A stretch of DNA of 64,000 bases from Lachnoclostridium phytofermentans (GCF_000733755.1 NZ_JPOF01000008.1:124001-188000); one strand, 5' to 3'. Numbered from the stretch's first letter, positions 19,607-28,894 are shown. Notes: generated by a model not told the origin, from the sequence alone. A program made the numbers and translations.

Positions 19607-20659
19607 ATGGTGAAGATAGGAATAATAGGCTGTGGATGGATTGTAAAAAAAGCATATCTACCGGTACTTGCAACAATGAGGGATGTGGAGATATGCAGTA
19701 TTTATGACATTAATATTCATGAAGCAAGTAATGAATTGGAACAATACCACGTATCCGATCTATGTGATAATATAGACCGCTTCATGGCTACAGATATCGA
19801 TGCTGTAATTATTGCAACACCGAACAACACGCATACATATTATACAAATTTGGCGCTGGAATCCGGTAAGCATGTATTATGTGAAAAGCCCGTGGCATTT
19901 ACACGTTCTGACGTAGAGAGTTCACTTTCTATAGCAAAGGCCAACCAGAGAATTTTTCTTCCTGCATTTGTTAATCGATTTAGAACAGACATATTAAAAT
20001 TCAAAGAGTTAGCGTCTTGCCTTGGTGAGATTCAAGAAGTTGAAGTTAGCTGGATACGTAAATCTGGAATACCCAGACCGGGTACATGGATTACCAACAA
20101 AGCAATAGCCGGAGGTGGCGTATTGGAAGACATTGGGACTCATGTAATTGATATTGGTTTAATGTTTATATCTAACAAGGACATAAAACAGGCACATTTG
20201 ATTAAAGGAACAAGTGAAGAAGCTGAACACGAAGGGGCTCAATGGAATATTAACAATGAGAAGCAGAAGATACCCTTTGATGTCGAGACTTGGGCTAAAG
20301 GCGAGATTGTATTTGGCAACAATTCGATATTGAAATTGGATGTAAGTTGGGCATCTGATGTTAGCCAGGATGTTACAGCAATCAAAGTAGTAGGAACAAA
20401 TGGCGTGGCCAGCATGGACACATTGTTTGGGTTTAGTAACAATTTTACACGACAGAATATAGTGATCAACCAGAAATTGGCGAGCGGTAAGAACGAAACA
20501 GTTAACTTCCCCATGAATAATACATTTGCAATAGATGCATTTCGTAATTTGATTCAATATTTTATTGACTCAATTCAGGGACAACCTATGGAGAATTTAA
20601 TATCTACTGATGGGATCTATGTTGTTGATGTCATAGAAAGGCTTTATCAATCAGTTTGA
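19607..20659 (+). CDS. rifL-like: Gfo/Idh/MocA oxidoreductase, RifL-like (AHBA pathway)
   Basis: A 350-residue oxidoreductase with Rossmann start IGIIGCGWIVKKAY, CEKPVAFT near residue 90 and the catalytic segment GGGVLEDIGTHVIDIG. In rifamycin producers RifL is proposed to oxidise C3 of UDP-glucose so that RifK can transaminate it to UDP-kanosamine. The gene is directly followed by RifN-, RifJ-, RifK-, RifM- and RifG-like genes, giving the same enzyme set as the ansamycin aminoshikimate clusters. The ATG is 1 bp after the thioesterase stop. The specific RifL role rests on context, since the family is broad. Confidence 0.8.
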   Translation: MVKIGIIGCGWIVKKAYLPVLATMRDVEICSIYDINIHEASNELEQYHVSDLCDNIDRFMATDIDAVIIATPNNTHTYYTNLALESGKHVLCEKPVAFTRSDVESSLSIAKANQRIFLPAFVNRFRTDILKFKELASCLGEIQEVEVSWIRKSGIPRPGTWITNKAIAGGGVLEDIGTHVIDIGLMFISNKDIKQAHLIKGTSEEAEHEGAQWNINNEKQKIPFDVETWAKGEIVFGNNSILKLDVSWASDVSQDVTAIKVVGTNGVASMDTLFGFSNNFTRQNIVINQKLASGKNETVNFPMNNTFAIDAFRNLIQYFIDSIQGQPMENLISTDGIYVVDVIERLYQSV

Positions 20660-20676
20660 TAGGAACAGGAGGTTGC

Positions 20677-21591
20677 ATGAGTTACGTAGCAATGGATATA
20701 GGAGGCTCGAATGTAAGATTTACTGTGGCAAACGATTGGAATTCTAATACTTTAGAATATCAAAAGAAGCCTTTTATAAGATTAGGTGATCCTTATTTGG
20801 AGGTTGAAGCAAACATTTGCAGAATTGTTGATAATATTCCTGAAGAGGTGGAAGGTTTGGGGATTTCTCTGGCAGCAGTAATGGACCGTAGTAGTAAGAA
20901 GGTGAAGACTTGGTCAAACAACCCATCTTGGAATCAATACGAATTGGTGCAGCATTTGAGTAGTAGATACAAAGTGCCTATTGTCATTGAAGACGATGCA
21001 AATTGTGGTGCTATAGGCGAGTATAGTTTTATCAAAGAAATAGTTAAGAATATGGCTTACATAACCATTGGGACAGGCATTGGTTGTGGCTTGGTTTTAA
21101 ATGGTTCAATCTTCCTAGGGGAAAACGGATTTGCTGGAGAATTGGGTCACGTTTATACGGGGAATACAGATAGGAATGCTGTTTGTAGCTGTGGTAATAA
21201 AGCGTGCTTTCAATCTATAGCATCAGGTCCTGCTGTACTAAAATCCTATAATTCAATTGCCAAAACCAAGCTGACATCATTAGAGCAAGTTTATTCTCGT
21301 TATAAACAAGGAGAATCCAACGCCGTTATGTGCTTAACTGACATGATAAATTGTATTTCAGAAGTTGTATATAACCTTGCAATGTGTTTGGATATCTCGA
21401 CTTTTCTAATCGGCGGTGGTGTGAGCAATATGGGAAGCGAGTTTATAGTCAAAATAGAGGACAGAGCGAATGAACGCTTGCGATGTTTTGAACGACAAAT
21501 CTCAATTGAGAAGGCTCAACTTGGCGAGTTTAGCGGAGTATGTGGAGCATTACAGCTCCTTAAAGACCATGTTCACATAAAGAAAGGATAA
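20677..21591 (+). CDS. rifN-like: ROK-family sugar kinase, RifN-like (kanosamine kinase candidate)
   Basis: A 304-residue ROK kinase. The start at 20677 is 5-6 nt after AGGAGG; an in-frame start at 20656 lacks a site. It has the phosphate motif MDIGGSNVRF, catalytic EDDANCGAIGE, ATP-site ITIGTGIGCGLV, the ROK zinc motif ELGHVYTG followed by CSCGNKACFQSIASG, and LIGGGVSN. RifN phosphorylates kanosamine to kanosamine 6-phosphate, the branch-point intermediate of AHBA synthesis. A glucokinase function would be the default from sequence alone; the neighbours make kanosamine kinase the better call. Confidence 0.82.
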   Translation: MSYVAMDIGGSNVRFTVANDWNSNTLEYQKKPFIRLGDPYLEVEANICRIVDNIPEEVEGLGISLAAVMDRSSKKVKTWSNNPSWNQYELVQHLSSRYKVPIVIEDDANCGAIGEYSFIKEIVKNMAYITIGTGIGCGLVLNGSIFLGENGFAGELGHVYTGNTDRNAVCSCGNKACFQSIASGPAVLKSYNSIAKTKLTSLEQVYSRYKQGESNAVMCLTDMINCISEVVYNLAMCLDISTFLIGGGVSNMGSEFIVKIEDRANERLRCFERQISIEKAQLGEFSGVCGALQLLKDHVHIKKG

Positions 21592-21600
21592 TAAATTTCT

Positions 21601-22056
21601 ATGTCTAAGAAAATGATAGCAATCATTAATGGTCCTAATATAAATATTTTAGGTAAAAGAGAAGTAAATGTTTATGGCACAGAAGACTGGAATTCAATTG
21701 AACAAAAGGTCAAAGCCATTGGCAAGAAAATCGATACTGAATTGCTGTTTTATCAATCAAATTACGAGGGCGATATCGTTGGTTTTATTCAAGAACATAT
21801 GGACAATTTATCCGGAGTGGTCATTAATCCGGCAGCATTTACTAAAACAGGTTATTCGATTCTAGATGCACTAAATGCGCTAAATTCACCATATGTTGAG
21901 GTTCATTTATCGAATATTGTTTCAAGAGGCGGTTGGCATTCTGAATCAATTTTTACTGAAACTGCAGTTGGCTTTATTATGGGGCTTAAGGGATATGTTT
22001 ATGAATTAGGCTTACAAGCAATAAATAATTATTTGGAGGGAAATAAAAATGACTAA
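21601..22056 (+). CDS. rifJ-like: Type II 3-dehydroquinate dehydratase homologue, RifJ-like (aminoDHQ dehydratase)
   Basis: A 151-residue protein of normal family length. It keeps NGPNINILGKRE and VYG (catalytic Tyr and Arg), FYQSNYEGDIVGFI, EVHLSN with the catalytic Glu/His, and a following Arg. In the conserved NPGAYTH loop it reads NPAAFTK, so the usual active-site His is replaced by Lys. This may mark adaptation to the amino substrate or weakened activity. RifJ dehydrates 5-deoxy-5-amino-3-dehydroquinate to aminodehydroshikimate. It overlaps the AHBA synthase gene by 8 bp. A primary aromatic-pathway role is less likely given the context. Confidence 0.83.
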   Translation: MSKKMIAIINGPNINILGKREVNVYGTEDWNSIEQKVKAIGKKIDTELLFYQSNYEGDIVGFIQEHMDNLSGVVINPAAFTKTGYSILDALNALNSPYVEVHLSNIVSRGGWHSESIFTETAVGFIMGLKGYVYELGLQAINNYLEGNKND

Positions 22057-23257
22057 ATTAGCAATTAGTAACGGAGAGAAAACTAAGACAAAGGCTTTCC
22101 CCAAATGGCCATATTCAAATGAAAGAGAACTTGAATTGGTGGGAGAGGTATTTTCTGAAGGAAATTGGTGGCGCATGGCCGGAGACAAAGTTAAAACCTT
22201 TGAGAAGAGTTTTGCGGCCCTACACGATGTAAAATATTGTATTGGTGTCACCAATGGTACACACGCAATTGAACTTGCTTTAGCCACATTGGGTATTGGC
22301 CCTGGTGATGAAGTTATTGTTCCGGCTGTTACATTTATCTCTACAGGTTCATCTGTAATATACGCAAATGCAACACCTGTATTAGTTGATATTGATCCTG
22401 AAACATTTTGTATGCTTCCTGAAGCTTTTGAGAAAGCGATTACTCCAAATACCAAAGCGGTAATTCCTGTACATATGGCTGGTCATGCATGCGATATGGA
22501 GAAGATTTGTGCGATTGCCAAAAAGCATGGCATTAAAGTGATTGAAGATGCAGCTCACGCTCATGGAGGTCAATGCAGTAACAAAATGCTAGGATCTTAT
22601 GGAGATATGGCAATTTTCAGCTTCCAGAACGGTAAAATTATGACTTGTGGAGAAGGCGGAGCCTTGATTACAGATAATGAGGAGCTATATCAAAGAGCAT
22701 ATTTAATACATGGAGTAGGTCGTCCTGATGGTGATCGTATATACGAACATAAGGTTTTGGGATCCAATTATAGAATGAATGAATTTTCTGCTGCTATCCT
22801 AATTGCTCAACAGGAACGACTGGAGGATATGAATAAAAAGAGGCATGAGAATGCGCTTTTATTAGATTCTCTTTTACAAGATATAGAAGGTATTACACCA
22901 CAAGGTCGCAAGGATTATGCAACTCTTATTACACATTATATGTATATGTTTTACTATGATTCAAACTATTTTAATGGTCTTTCAAGAAAAGACTTCGTAG
23001 ATTATTTGATTGCAGAAGGAATACCAGCTTTTATTTCATTTCCTGTTTTGTCGGAGACTACCTTCTTTAAAAACAATGATTTTAATGGGCATCTTGGCAA
23101 GTTTGAGCAATCTGCATTGAATGACTTATCTAATTCTAAGATAATTGCAGAAAATGTTGTATGGCTACCACATTACACTTTACTTGGTGATAACCAGGAT
23201 ATGACAGAGATTGCTCAAGCAATTAAGAAGATTCAGGATGCAGTTAATAATAAATAA
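22049..23257 (+). CDS. rifK: 3-amino-5-hydroxybenzoate synthase (RifK-like aminotransferase)
   Basis: A 402-residue DegT/DnrJ/EryC1 PLP enzyme with the signature motifs of AHBA synthases: EGNWWRMAGD, VTNGTHAIELAL, VIVPAVTFIS, PVHMAGHACDM, DAAHAHGG, FSFQNGKIMTCGEGGA (the Lys forms the Schiff base) and GSNYRMNEFSAA. WWRM and FSFQNGK are shared with RifK as I recall that family and are not general sugar-aminotransferase motifs. It aromatises aminodehydroshikimate to AHBA and in rifamycin also acts as the transaminase making UDP-kanosamine. GGAGGG precedes the ATG. This is the best diagnostic gene for the pathway. Confidence 0.93.
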   Translation: MTKLAISNGEKTKTKAFPKWPYSNERELELVGEVFSEGNWWRMAGDKVKTFEKSFAALHDVKYCIGVTNGTHAIELALATLGIGPGDEVIVPAVTFISTGSSVIYANATPVLVDIDPETFCMLPEAFEKAITPNTKAVIPVHMAGHACDMEKICAIAKKHGIKVIEDAAHAHGGQCSNKMLGSYGDMAIFSFQNGKIMTCGEGGALITDNEELYQRAYLIHGVGRPDGDRIYEHKVLGSNYRMNEFSAAILIAQQERLEDMNKKRHENALLLDSLLQDIEGITPQGRKDYATLITHYMYMFYYDSNYFNGLSRKDFVDYLIAEGIPAFISFPVLSETTFFKNNDFNGHLGKFEQSALNDLSNSKIIAENVVWLPHYTLLGDNQDMTEIAQAIKKIQDAVNNK

Positions 23258-23271
23258 TGGAGGTGAAGTAG

Positions 23272-23952
23272 TTGTTCAAAAATATTATTTTTGATTTTGA
23301 TGGCGTAATTATTAACTCACATGATGTTCAAGTAAAAGCTCTTACAGAGTCATATAAGGTTGTATGCGGCAATGGAACCCCGCCATACGATGATTTTTTT
23401 CGCCTTAGCGGGGACAGTTTAAAAAATATTTTTGAACAACTCAATCTTCCCCAAGCAATGGTTCCAATTTATCAGCAGATTAGTAGAGACAATATCGATT
23501 TGATTAAGATTCATGTTGGAATGAGTGAACTGCTAAGAAAACTTAATGAATCAGGTTGTAAGTGTGCTTTATGTACTGGAAAAGATCGCAGTAGAACAAT
23601 TGAAATACTTCAATATTATAATTTGGAGAAATATTTCATGAGCATTGTATGTTCTGATGATGTGCAAAATCCAAAACCACACCCTGAAAGTTTGCTTTAT
23701 ATTATGAAAAAACTAAACGCATTAAAAGACAATACCATAATGGTCGGTGATGGAATTAATGATATTCTAGCTGCTAAAAATACAGGAATAAAATCAATCG
23801 CAGTTACATGGGGGGATATTCCTGGTGATATATTGGTTGACTATAAACCAACTTATGTAGCAAACACTGTTTTCGACTTAATGACTCAGATATATGATGG
23901 TAGGGAGAGTAATGAACAGATTAAATATGAATTTTCCGCAATACAAATATGA
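23272..23952 (+). CDS. rifM-like: HAD-family phosphatase, RifM-like
   Basis: A 226-residue HAD hydrolase of the phosphoglycolate phosphatase subgroup: IIFDFDGVIINSH (motif I with both Asp), LCTGKDRSR (motif II), PKPHPE (motif III Lys) and MVGDGINDILAAK (motif IV). It starts with TTG at 23272, 5-6 nt after GGAGGTGAAG; no ATG lies nearby in frame. RifM is required for AHBA formation and is thought to remove a phosphate or nucleotide from an early aminosugar intermediate. The end overlaps the next gene by 41 bp, indicating translational coupling. Confidence 0.85.
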   Translation: MFKNIIFDFDGVIINSHDVQVKALTESYKVVCGNGTPPYDDFFRLSGDSLKNIFEQLNLPQAMVPIYQQISRDNIDLIKIHVGMSELLRKLNESGCKCALCTGKDRSRTIEILQYYNLEKYFMSIVCSDDVQNPKPHPESLLYIMKKLNALKDNTIMVGDGINDILAAKNTGIKSIAVTWGDIPGDILVDYKPTYVANTVFDLMTQIYDGRESNEQIKYEFSAIQI

Positions 23953-24979
23953 TATTGTTATTCAGAATAGTTTTTCCAATATATCTAGTGAAATCGCCTC
24001 AGTTTGGTCGGGAGATAAGATAATAATTATTACTGATGATATAGTAGAAAAATTATATTTAGATCAATTATCGGTAGAGCTACATAACATATGTCCGGCA
24101 ATATACTCCTATGCAATACCGAATGGAGAAGATAGTAAATGCTTTTTGGTATTAAATCAGATCTATGACTTTTTATTATCTAGACATGTTGAAAGGACTG
24201 ATTTAATTATAGCCTTAGGTGGAGGTGTGATAGGAGATATTGCTGGATATGCAGCTGCTACATATTTACGAGGAATCTCGTTCATTCAAATTCCTACCAC
24301 GTTATTGGCACAAATAGATAGCAGTGTGGGCGGAAAGGTTGCCATCAATTTTCATGGATATAAAAATATGATTGGTGCTTTTTATCAACCACTCTTAGTT
24401 TACATAAATACAGATGTTCTCAAAACTTTACCAGTTAGAGAGTATAAATGTGGATTGGCGGAAGCTATGGTTCATTCCATCATAGCGGATTCCAGTTTGC
24501 TGGAATGTATATGTGAAAATGCTTGCAACGGTAATGATACCAAAGATCATATTCAGGAATTCATCTATAGAAATTGTAGAATTAAAGTGGATGTAGTTTT
24601 GCAGGACGAAAAGGATAAAGGCATACGAAAAATATTAAATTTTGGACATACAGTTGGACATGCTATTGAAGGATTATATGGTTATCAATTCAAACATGGA
24701 GAATGCGTCTCTATCGGCGTGGTAGCAGCATTTAAATTAAGCGTCCACTTTAAACTTATTAATGTAGAAAAATTGATTTATATTAAAACTATTTTAAGTG
24801 ATTTGGGTCTTCCAATAAAAATAGAGGGAATTGATTGGCTTAATGTTGTAAAAAGAATTCAATTTGACAAGAAGAGTAAATCTGAGAAGGTTGAATTTAT
24901 TTTACCAGTTGATATTGGTGAAGTGATTAGCTATGAAGTTGATATTAATAGTACACTTGCTGAAATTTTAGCTGATTAA
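23912..24979 (+). CDS. rifG-like: 3-dehydroquinate synthase homologue, RifG-like (aminoDHQ synthase)
   Basis: A 355-residue AroB-type protein. The start at 23912 follows GGGAG inside the end of the phosphatase gene; the longer frame from 23894 has no site. It keeps the NAD motif ALGGGVIGDIAGYAAATYLRG, QIPTTLLAQIDSSVGGKVAIN, the zinc ligands LNFGHTVGHAIE and HGECVSIG. RifG cyclises aminoDAHP to aminoDHQ. Because the core AroB residues are conserved, a normal DHQ synthase function cannot be excluded by sequence; placement directly after the AHBA synthase and RifM-like phosphatase genes supports the amino route. Confidence 0.88.
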   Translation: MNRLNMNFPQYKYDIVIQNSFSNISSEIASVWSGDKIIIITDDIVEKLYLDQLSVELHNICPAIYSYAIPNGEDSKCFLVLNQIYDFLLSRHVERTDLIIALGGGVIGDIAGYAAATYLRGISFIQIPTTLLAQIDSSVGGKVAINFHGYKNMIGAFYQPLLVYINTDVLKTLPVREYKCGLAEAMVHSIIADSSLLECICENACNGNDTKDHIQEFIYRNCRIKVDVVLQDEKDKGIRKILNFGHTVGHAIEGLYGYQFKHGECVSIGVVAAFKLSVHFKLINVEKLIYIKTILSDLGLPIKIEGIDWLNVVKRIQFDKKSKSEKVEFILPVDIGEVISYEVDINSTLAEILAD

Positions 24980-25004
24980 ACTTTAGTGGAAGGACTTCCA
25001 ATTG

Positions 25005-25712
25005 ATGAATGAAAAATCTCATTATATTGTAATAGATAAAAAAGGAATGCTCAACCACAGACTTTTTTATCTACCGATTAATTCACATATTGAAGATGCA
25101 ACTTTTAATAAACTTATTGCATTTACTTCAGACATAAAAAGAGAACAAATTAAGCATTTTCGATTTGATATTGATAAAAAGCTTAGTTTATATTCTGATT
25201 TACTAGTTAGAATTATTCTTTGTCAAAAGCTTTGCATAAATAATTCTTGCATTGAATTTGGTAAAGATAAATATGGTAAACCATTTCTTATAGGAAACCG
25301 TCATTTTAGCTACAATATATCACATACCAGGAGTGCTATAGCGGTAGCAATATCAGATGGTCCTGTTGGTATTGATATTGAAAAAGTTGAGAATGCTGAG
25401 TTTAGAATTGTTGATCGTTTTTTTACAGAGAAAGAGAAAAATTATATATATACGAATCAACAAGAAAAAGACAAACATTTTTATGAAGTTTGGACTAAAA
25501 AGGAAGCATACATAAAATATATCGGAAAAGGGCTTGCAATACCATTAAATTCTTTTGATGTATTTGATACTGAGATATCAAACAGAATTTGTACTTTTGA
25601 AATAGACGATTATATAATCTCCAGTTGCAACGAGCAGCCATATCAGGAAGATGATGTGTTTAAAATGACTGAAAATGAATTAGAAACAATGGCTTTTTCT
25701 CTTCTTGCATAA
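25005..25712 (+). CDS. 4'-phosphopantetheinyl transferase (Sfp type)
   Basis: A 235-residue PPTase with the P1/P2/P3-type motifs: FSYNISHTRSAIAVA, GPVGIDIEKV (metal-binding Asp) and FYEVWTKKEAYIKYIGKGL (the WxxKEA signature). The ATG at 25005 lies about 10 nt after GGAAGGA; a TTG three bases upstream is also open. It converts apo-carriers to holo form and is the obvious activator of PCP1, PCP2, the free carrier at 8203 and the carrier of the A-PCP protein. Confidence 0.92.
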   Translation: MNEKSHYIVIDKKGMLNHRLFYLPINSHIEDATFNKLIAFTSDIKREQIKHFRFDIDKKLSLYSDLLVRIILCQKLCINNSCIEFGKDKYGKPFLIGNRHFSYNISHTRSAIAVAISDGPVGIDIEKVENAEFRIVDRFFTEKEKNYIYTNQQEKDKHFYEVWTKKEAYIKYIGKGLAIPLNSFDVFDTEISNRICTFEIDDYIISSCNEQPYQEDDVFKMTENELETMAFSLLA

Positions 25713-25814
25713 CACTGTTTTTGGCAGAACGAATAAGCTCTTCCATCAGTTTCAATAAAATACAAGATATAAAATGTCAATAATTACGACTAGAAAAAGG
25801 TGCTTAATAGAATT

Positions 25815-26861
25815 ATGAAAATTACAGAATTAGAAAAATACGAATATAATACGGAATATGATACATTTTGTTTTCATAACTGTGTCAAACAAATGTTGTC
25901 TTATTATGGGGTGAAAAATCCAAATATTTATATAGATATGAGCTTGTTTTTTAGAATTATAATTCATGATAAGGAGATTATTTTAAATAATACAAGCAAG
26001 ATTATGTCCACATGTAGTGACATAATACAACCATATAATTATGCGAAAGAAGTTCCGAGAGAAAAGGTATGGCAAGAGAATCTAAAAGTAATAAAAGAGG
26101 GTCAACCAATCATAGCGGTAGTAGATTCCTTTTATCTAAGTTATTTTCCAACCTATAAAAAAAATCATGGTACGCACAGCATTATTGTAGACGATTACAT
26201 TGAGGAAACAAATATGGTGAGTGTTCTAGATTGGATAGAACCATGGTGCTTCTATGGTAAAATTCCGTTAGAGGAATTCTTAGATGCGAGAAATTCATTG
26301 AATGAATTTGATGACGGTATTTTTAGTGGTAGTCCAATTTTAAATAAGTGGGCAGTGATTACAAAAAAACCTATGTGTACGAATGAACGAACTCTATTAT
26401 TAAATCAGATTAAACTCTCGTATGAACGGTATTATGTAAAAAATGAAATTGAAAATGAATATAACGGAATCTATGCAACAATAAGATTGAAAGAATATTT
26501 TCAAGATTTACTGGATTATAGCGACAAAGAAAAAGAAAGATTATTAAAAAAGATACATAAAGGTTTATATTTTTTCAATCGCCGAAGAGACTTTTTTAAA
26601 TTATTTTTGAATGAAGCATATGCCATATTAGAGTTGGAGCAAATTAGAGATTTGGCTAATGAAACTTCCAAATTGTACGTCGCTTGGCAAAAGCTGATCT
26701 TAATGGTTTTTAAAGCATCGTTAAAATTGAATAATGAGAGTATTTATAAATTAATAAATGCAATGGATGATATCATAGAAATGGAAAAATACAACAAGCT
26801 TTTATTTGAAGATATTATTAATAATGAAAGCATTATAGATCAAAAAGTGTCCAAAGAGTAG
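25815..26861 (+). CDS. BtrH N-terminal-like (papain/C39-like fold) protein, candidate acyltransferase
   Basis: A 348-residue protein. The ATG at 25815 follows AAAGGTG; a GTG at 25800 is in frame. Residues 17-35 (TFCFHNCVKQMLSYYG) give a Cys in the position typical of BtrH/C39-like cysteine folds. NHGTHSIIVDDYIEE near residue 125 then VLDWIEPW give the matching His and Asp. BtrH in butirosin synthesis moves an acyl chain from a carrier protein to an aminoglycoside amine. In a cluster lacking a terminal TE, this protein could release or transfer the peptidyl chain. The C-terminal 150 residues are helical and unrecognised. Function inferred from weak similarity seen by eye. Confidence 0.6.
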   Translation: MKITELEKYEYNTEYDTFCFHNCVKQMLSYYGVKNPNIYIDMSLFFRIIIHDKEIILNNTSKIMSTCSDIIQPYNYAKEVPREKVWQENLKVIKEGQPIIAVVDSFYLSYFPTYKKNHGTHSIIVDDYIEETNMVSVLDWIEPWCFYGKIPLEEFLDARNSLNEFDDGIFSGSPILNKWAVITKKPMCTNERTLLLNQIKLSYERYYVKNEIENEYNGIYATIRLKEYFQDLLDYSDKEKERLLKKIHKGLYFFNRRRDFFKLFLNEAYAILELEQIRDLANETSKLYVAWQKLILMVFKASLKLNNESIYKLINAMDDIIEMEKYNKLLFEDIINNESIIDQKVSKE

Positions 26862-26933
26862 TACTAAGGCTTCGAGTAAGGTTTGCGCTGGCATTACGTT
26901 TATCAAATATTATTAAAAAGGGGAGTTATGATT

Positions 26934-28805
26934 ATGCAAAAGAGTGAAATGATGAATGTAGATAGTTATCAGGAGTGGTATATGAAGAATAATAATACTA
27001 ATACTCAATATCCGAATAATAAAACTTTACAGGAGCTATTTGAAGAGCAGGTAGAAAAAACTCCAGATAGTGTAGCGGTTAATTATGAAGGACAGGTACT
27101 TACCTATGCGCAGTTAAACACTAAGGCAAATCAAGTTGCACGCCTATTGTTGGACAAGGGTGTAAAGCCGAATGATATTGTAGCTATCATGGTAGAACAA
27201 TCATTTGAAATGATGATTGGCATCCTAGGTATATTAAAATCTGGTGCAGCATATATGCCAATCGATTCTAATTACCCTAAAGATAGAATTAATTACATGG
27301 TTACAGATAGTAATGTTCGTATATTATTGGTGAATAAAGAAATAGCATTTAATGAAACGATTCAATGTGAAATTGTAAATTTAAAGGATGAAAAAATATA
27401 TCATAGTAATGGGGAAAATGTGAAGGGTGTTGGCTCCCCGGATAATTATATGTATGTAATTTATACCTCAGGATCTACAGGAAAACCGAAAGGTGTTATG
27501 ATATACCATTATGCATTTGCAAACTTAATTACTTGGTTTATAAATGAATTTGATATCACCTGTGAGGATAAGAATTTACTTATAGCATCTATAAGTTTTG
27601 ATCTTGCACAAAAAAATCTTTATGCAACGCTATTAACGGGAGGTCAATTATTTTTAAGCGATGCGTCACCTTATAACTATAGCAATATGTCGGATATTAT
27701 TGATAAATATGGTATAACCCTTATTAATTGTACGCCAAGTGCATTCTATCCTTTTATTGATTATAATATTAATTCAGATTATCATCGGTTAAGATCATTG
27801 CGGTATGCCTTTTTGGGTGGAGAACATATCAATGCCAAGAGAATTGGTAATATGCTTCAATTTATTAAATGTGAATTAGTTAATACCTATGGACCAACGG
27901 AATGTACGGATATTGTTTCCTCTTATAGAATAAAAAAAGAAGATTTAGATAGCGGCATATCTATTCCAATCGGAAAACCTATCTATAATACAGAATTGTA
28001 TATTTTGGATGAGGATTATAATTTACTTCCTCCAGAGGGTGTAGGTGATTTATATGTGGGAGGAGTAGGTGTAAGTCCAGGGTATTTCAATAATGAGCTT
28101 TTAACTCAAGAAAGATTCATCACACTAGACCAATATCCTAACATGAGAATATATAAAACAGGTGATAGGGCAAAATGGTTATCAAATGGATATATAGAAT
28201 TAGTTGGAAGAAGTGACTTTCAGATAAAAATAAGGGGTTATAGAATAGAACTGGAAGAAATAGAGGCGGTATTAGCAAATTATAGCGGTGTTAAGGGGAC
28301 TATAGTTGGCGTAAGGGAAAGACCGGACGGCAGCAAATATTTATGTGCTTATTTGATGATGGATGGGGAATTATCTATTTTGGATATAAAGCAGTTTTTA
28401 TCGAATAAATTGCCAGACTATATGGTACCTACTACATATCTAAAAGTAAATGATTTTCCGCTCTCCTCCAATGGAAAAATTGATAGAAAAGCATTAGATG
28501 AGATGAAGCTTGAGTCTGATGAATTGCCTAATGACAATGTAAATAAAATCAATATTGATTTAAATGAGGATAGTACGGAATATAAAGTAAGAGCAATATT
28601 TAAGGAATGTTTAATGAATAATATTATGGATAACCTTCAGATTAATGATGATCTGTCTGTATTAAATCTTGATTCGTTAATATTCATTAGACTGGTTGTG
28701 TGTATTGAAGATGAATTTGATATAGAATTTGACGATGAGAATTTGGACATGGATAAATTTGATACATTACAAAGTTTGATTTTATATATTGAATCTAAAA
28801 TATAA
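26934..28805 (+). CDS. NRPS A-PCP didomain protein (trans-acting module)
   Basis: A 623-residue protein. The ATG at 26934 is 8 nt after GGGGAG; an in-frame ATG at 26928 is too close. Adenylation domain in residues 30-530: A3 TSGSTGKPKGV, FDLA with the conserved amino-binding Asp, NTYGPTE, YKTGDRAKW and NGKIDRKAL. The C-terminal carrier has LNLDSLIFIRL near residue 580, followed by an acidic helix like that of the free carrier at 8203. It has no condensation domain, so the loaded aminoacyl-PCP is probably the acceptor for the terminal C2 domain of the large NRPS. I read its binding-pocket residues as roughly D-L-K-N-F-G-T-D-I but do not assign a substrate. Confidence 0.9.
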   Translation: MQKSEMMNVDSYQEWYMKNNNTNTQYPNNKTLQELFEEQVEKTPDSVAVNYEGQVLTYAQLNTKANQVARLLLDKGVKPNDIVAIMVEQSFEMMIGILGILKSGAAYMPIDSNYPKDRINYMVTDSNVRILLVNKEIAFNETIQCEIVNLKDEKIYHSNGENVKGVGSPDNYMYVIYTSGSTGKPKGVMIYHYAFANLITWFINEFDITCEDKNLLIASISFDLAQKNLYATLLTGGQLFLSDASPYNYSNMSDIIDKYGITLINCTPSAFYPFIDYNINSDYHRLRSLRYAFLGGEHINAKRIGNMLQFIKCELVNTYGPTECTDIVSSYRIKKEDLDSGISIPIGKPIYNTELYILDEDYNLLPPEGVGDLYVGGVGVSPGYFNNELLTQERFITLDQYPNMRIYKTGDRAKWLSNGYIELVGRSDFQIKIRGYRIELEEIEAVLANYSGVKGTIVGVRERPDGSKYLCAYLMMDGELSILDIKQFLSNKLPDYMVPTTYLKVNDFPLSSNGKIDRKALDEMKLESDELPNDNVNKINIDLNEDSTEYKVRAIFKECLMNNIMDNLQINDDLSVLNLDSLIFIRLVVCIEDEFDIEFDDENLDMDKFDTLQSLILYIESKI

Positions 28806-28858
28806 TAATTTGTTTGCTATCCATGTTATAGAATCTCGCTGGTTATAACCTAAGTGTC

Positions 28859-28894
28859 GAATAGCTGTTTACGCAATGAGCTCTAAAGCTATTC
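28859..28894 (+). terminator. Imperfect terminator or attenuator hairpin after the A-PCP gene
   Basis: GAATAGCT pairs with AGCTATTC (8 bp) around a 20-nt loop, followed by TTATTAAG without a clear T run. It is in the 150-bp gap before the next cluster gene. Weak as a terminator; it may only lower read-through. Confidence 0.3.

Noticed and set aside
23272-23952. Phosphatase as an ordinary phosphoglycolate phosphatase
   Set aside because: The motifs would allow it, but its placement between AHBA synthase and aminoDHQ synthase homologues with a 41-bp overlap makes a RifM-type role better supported.
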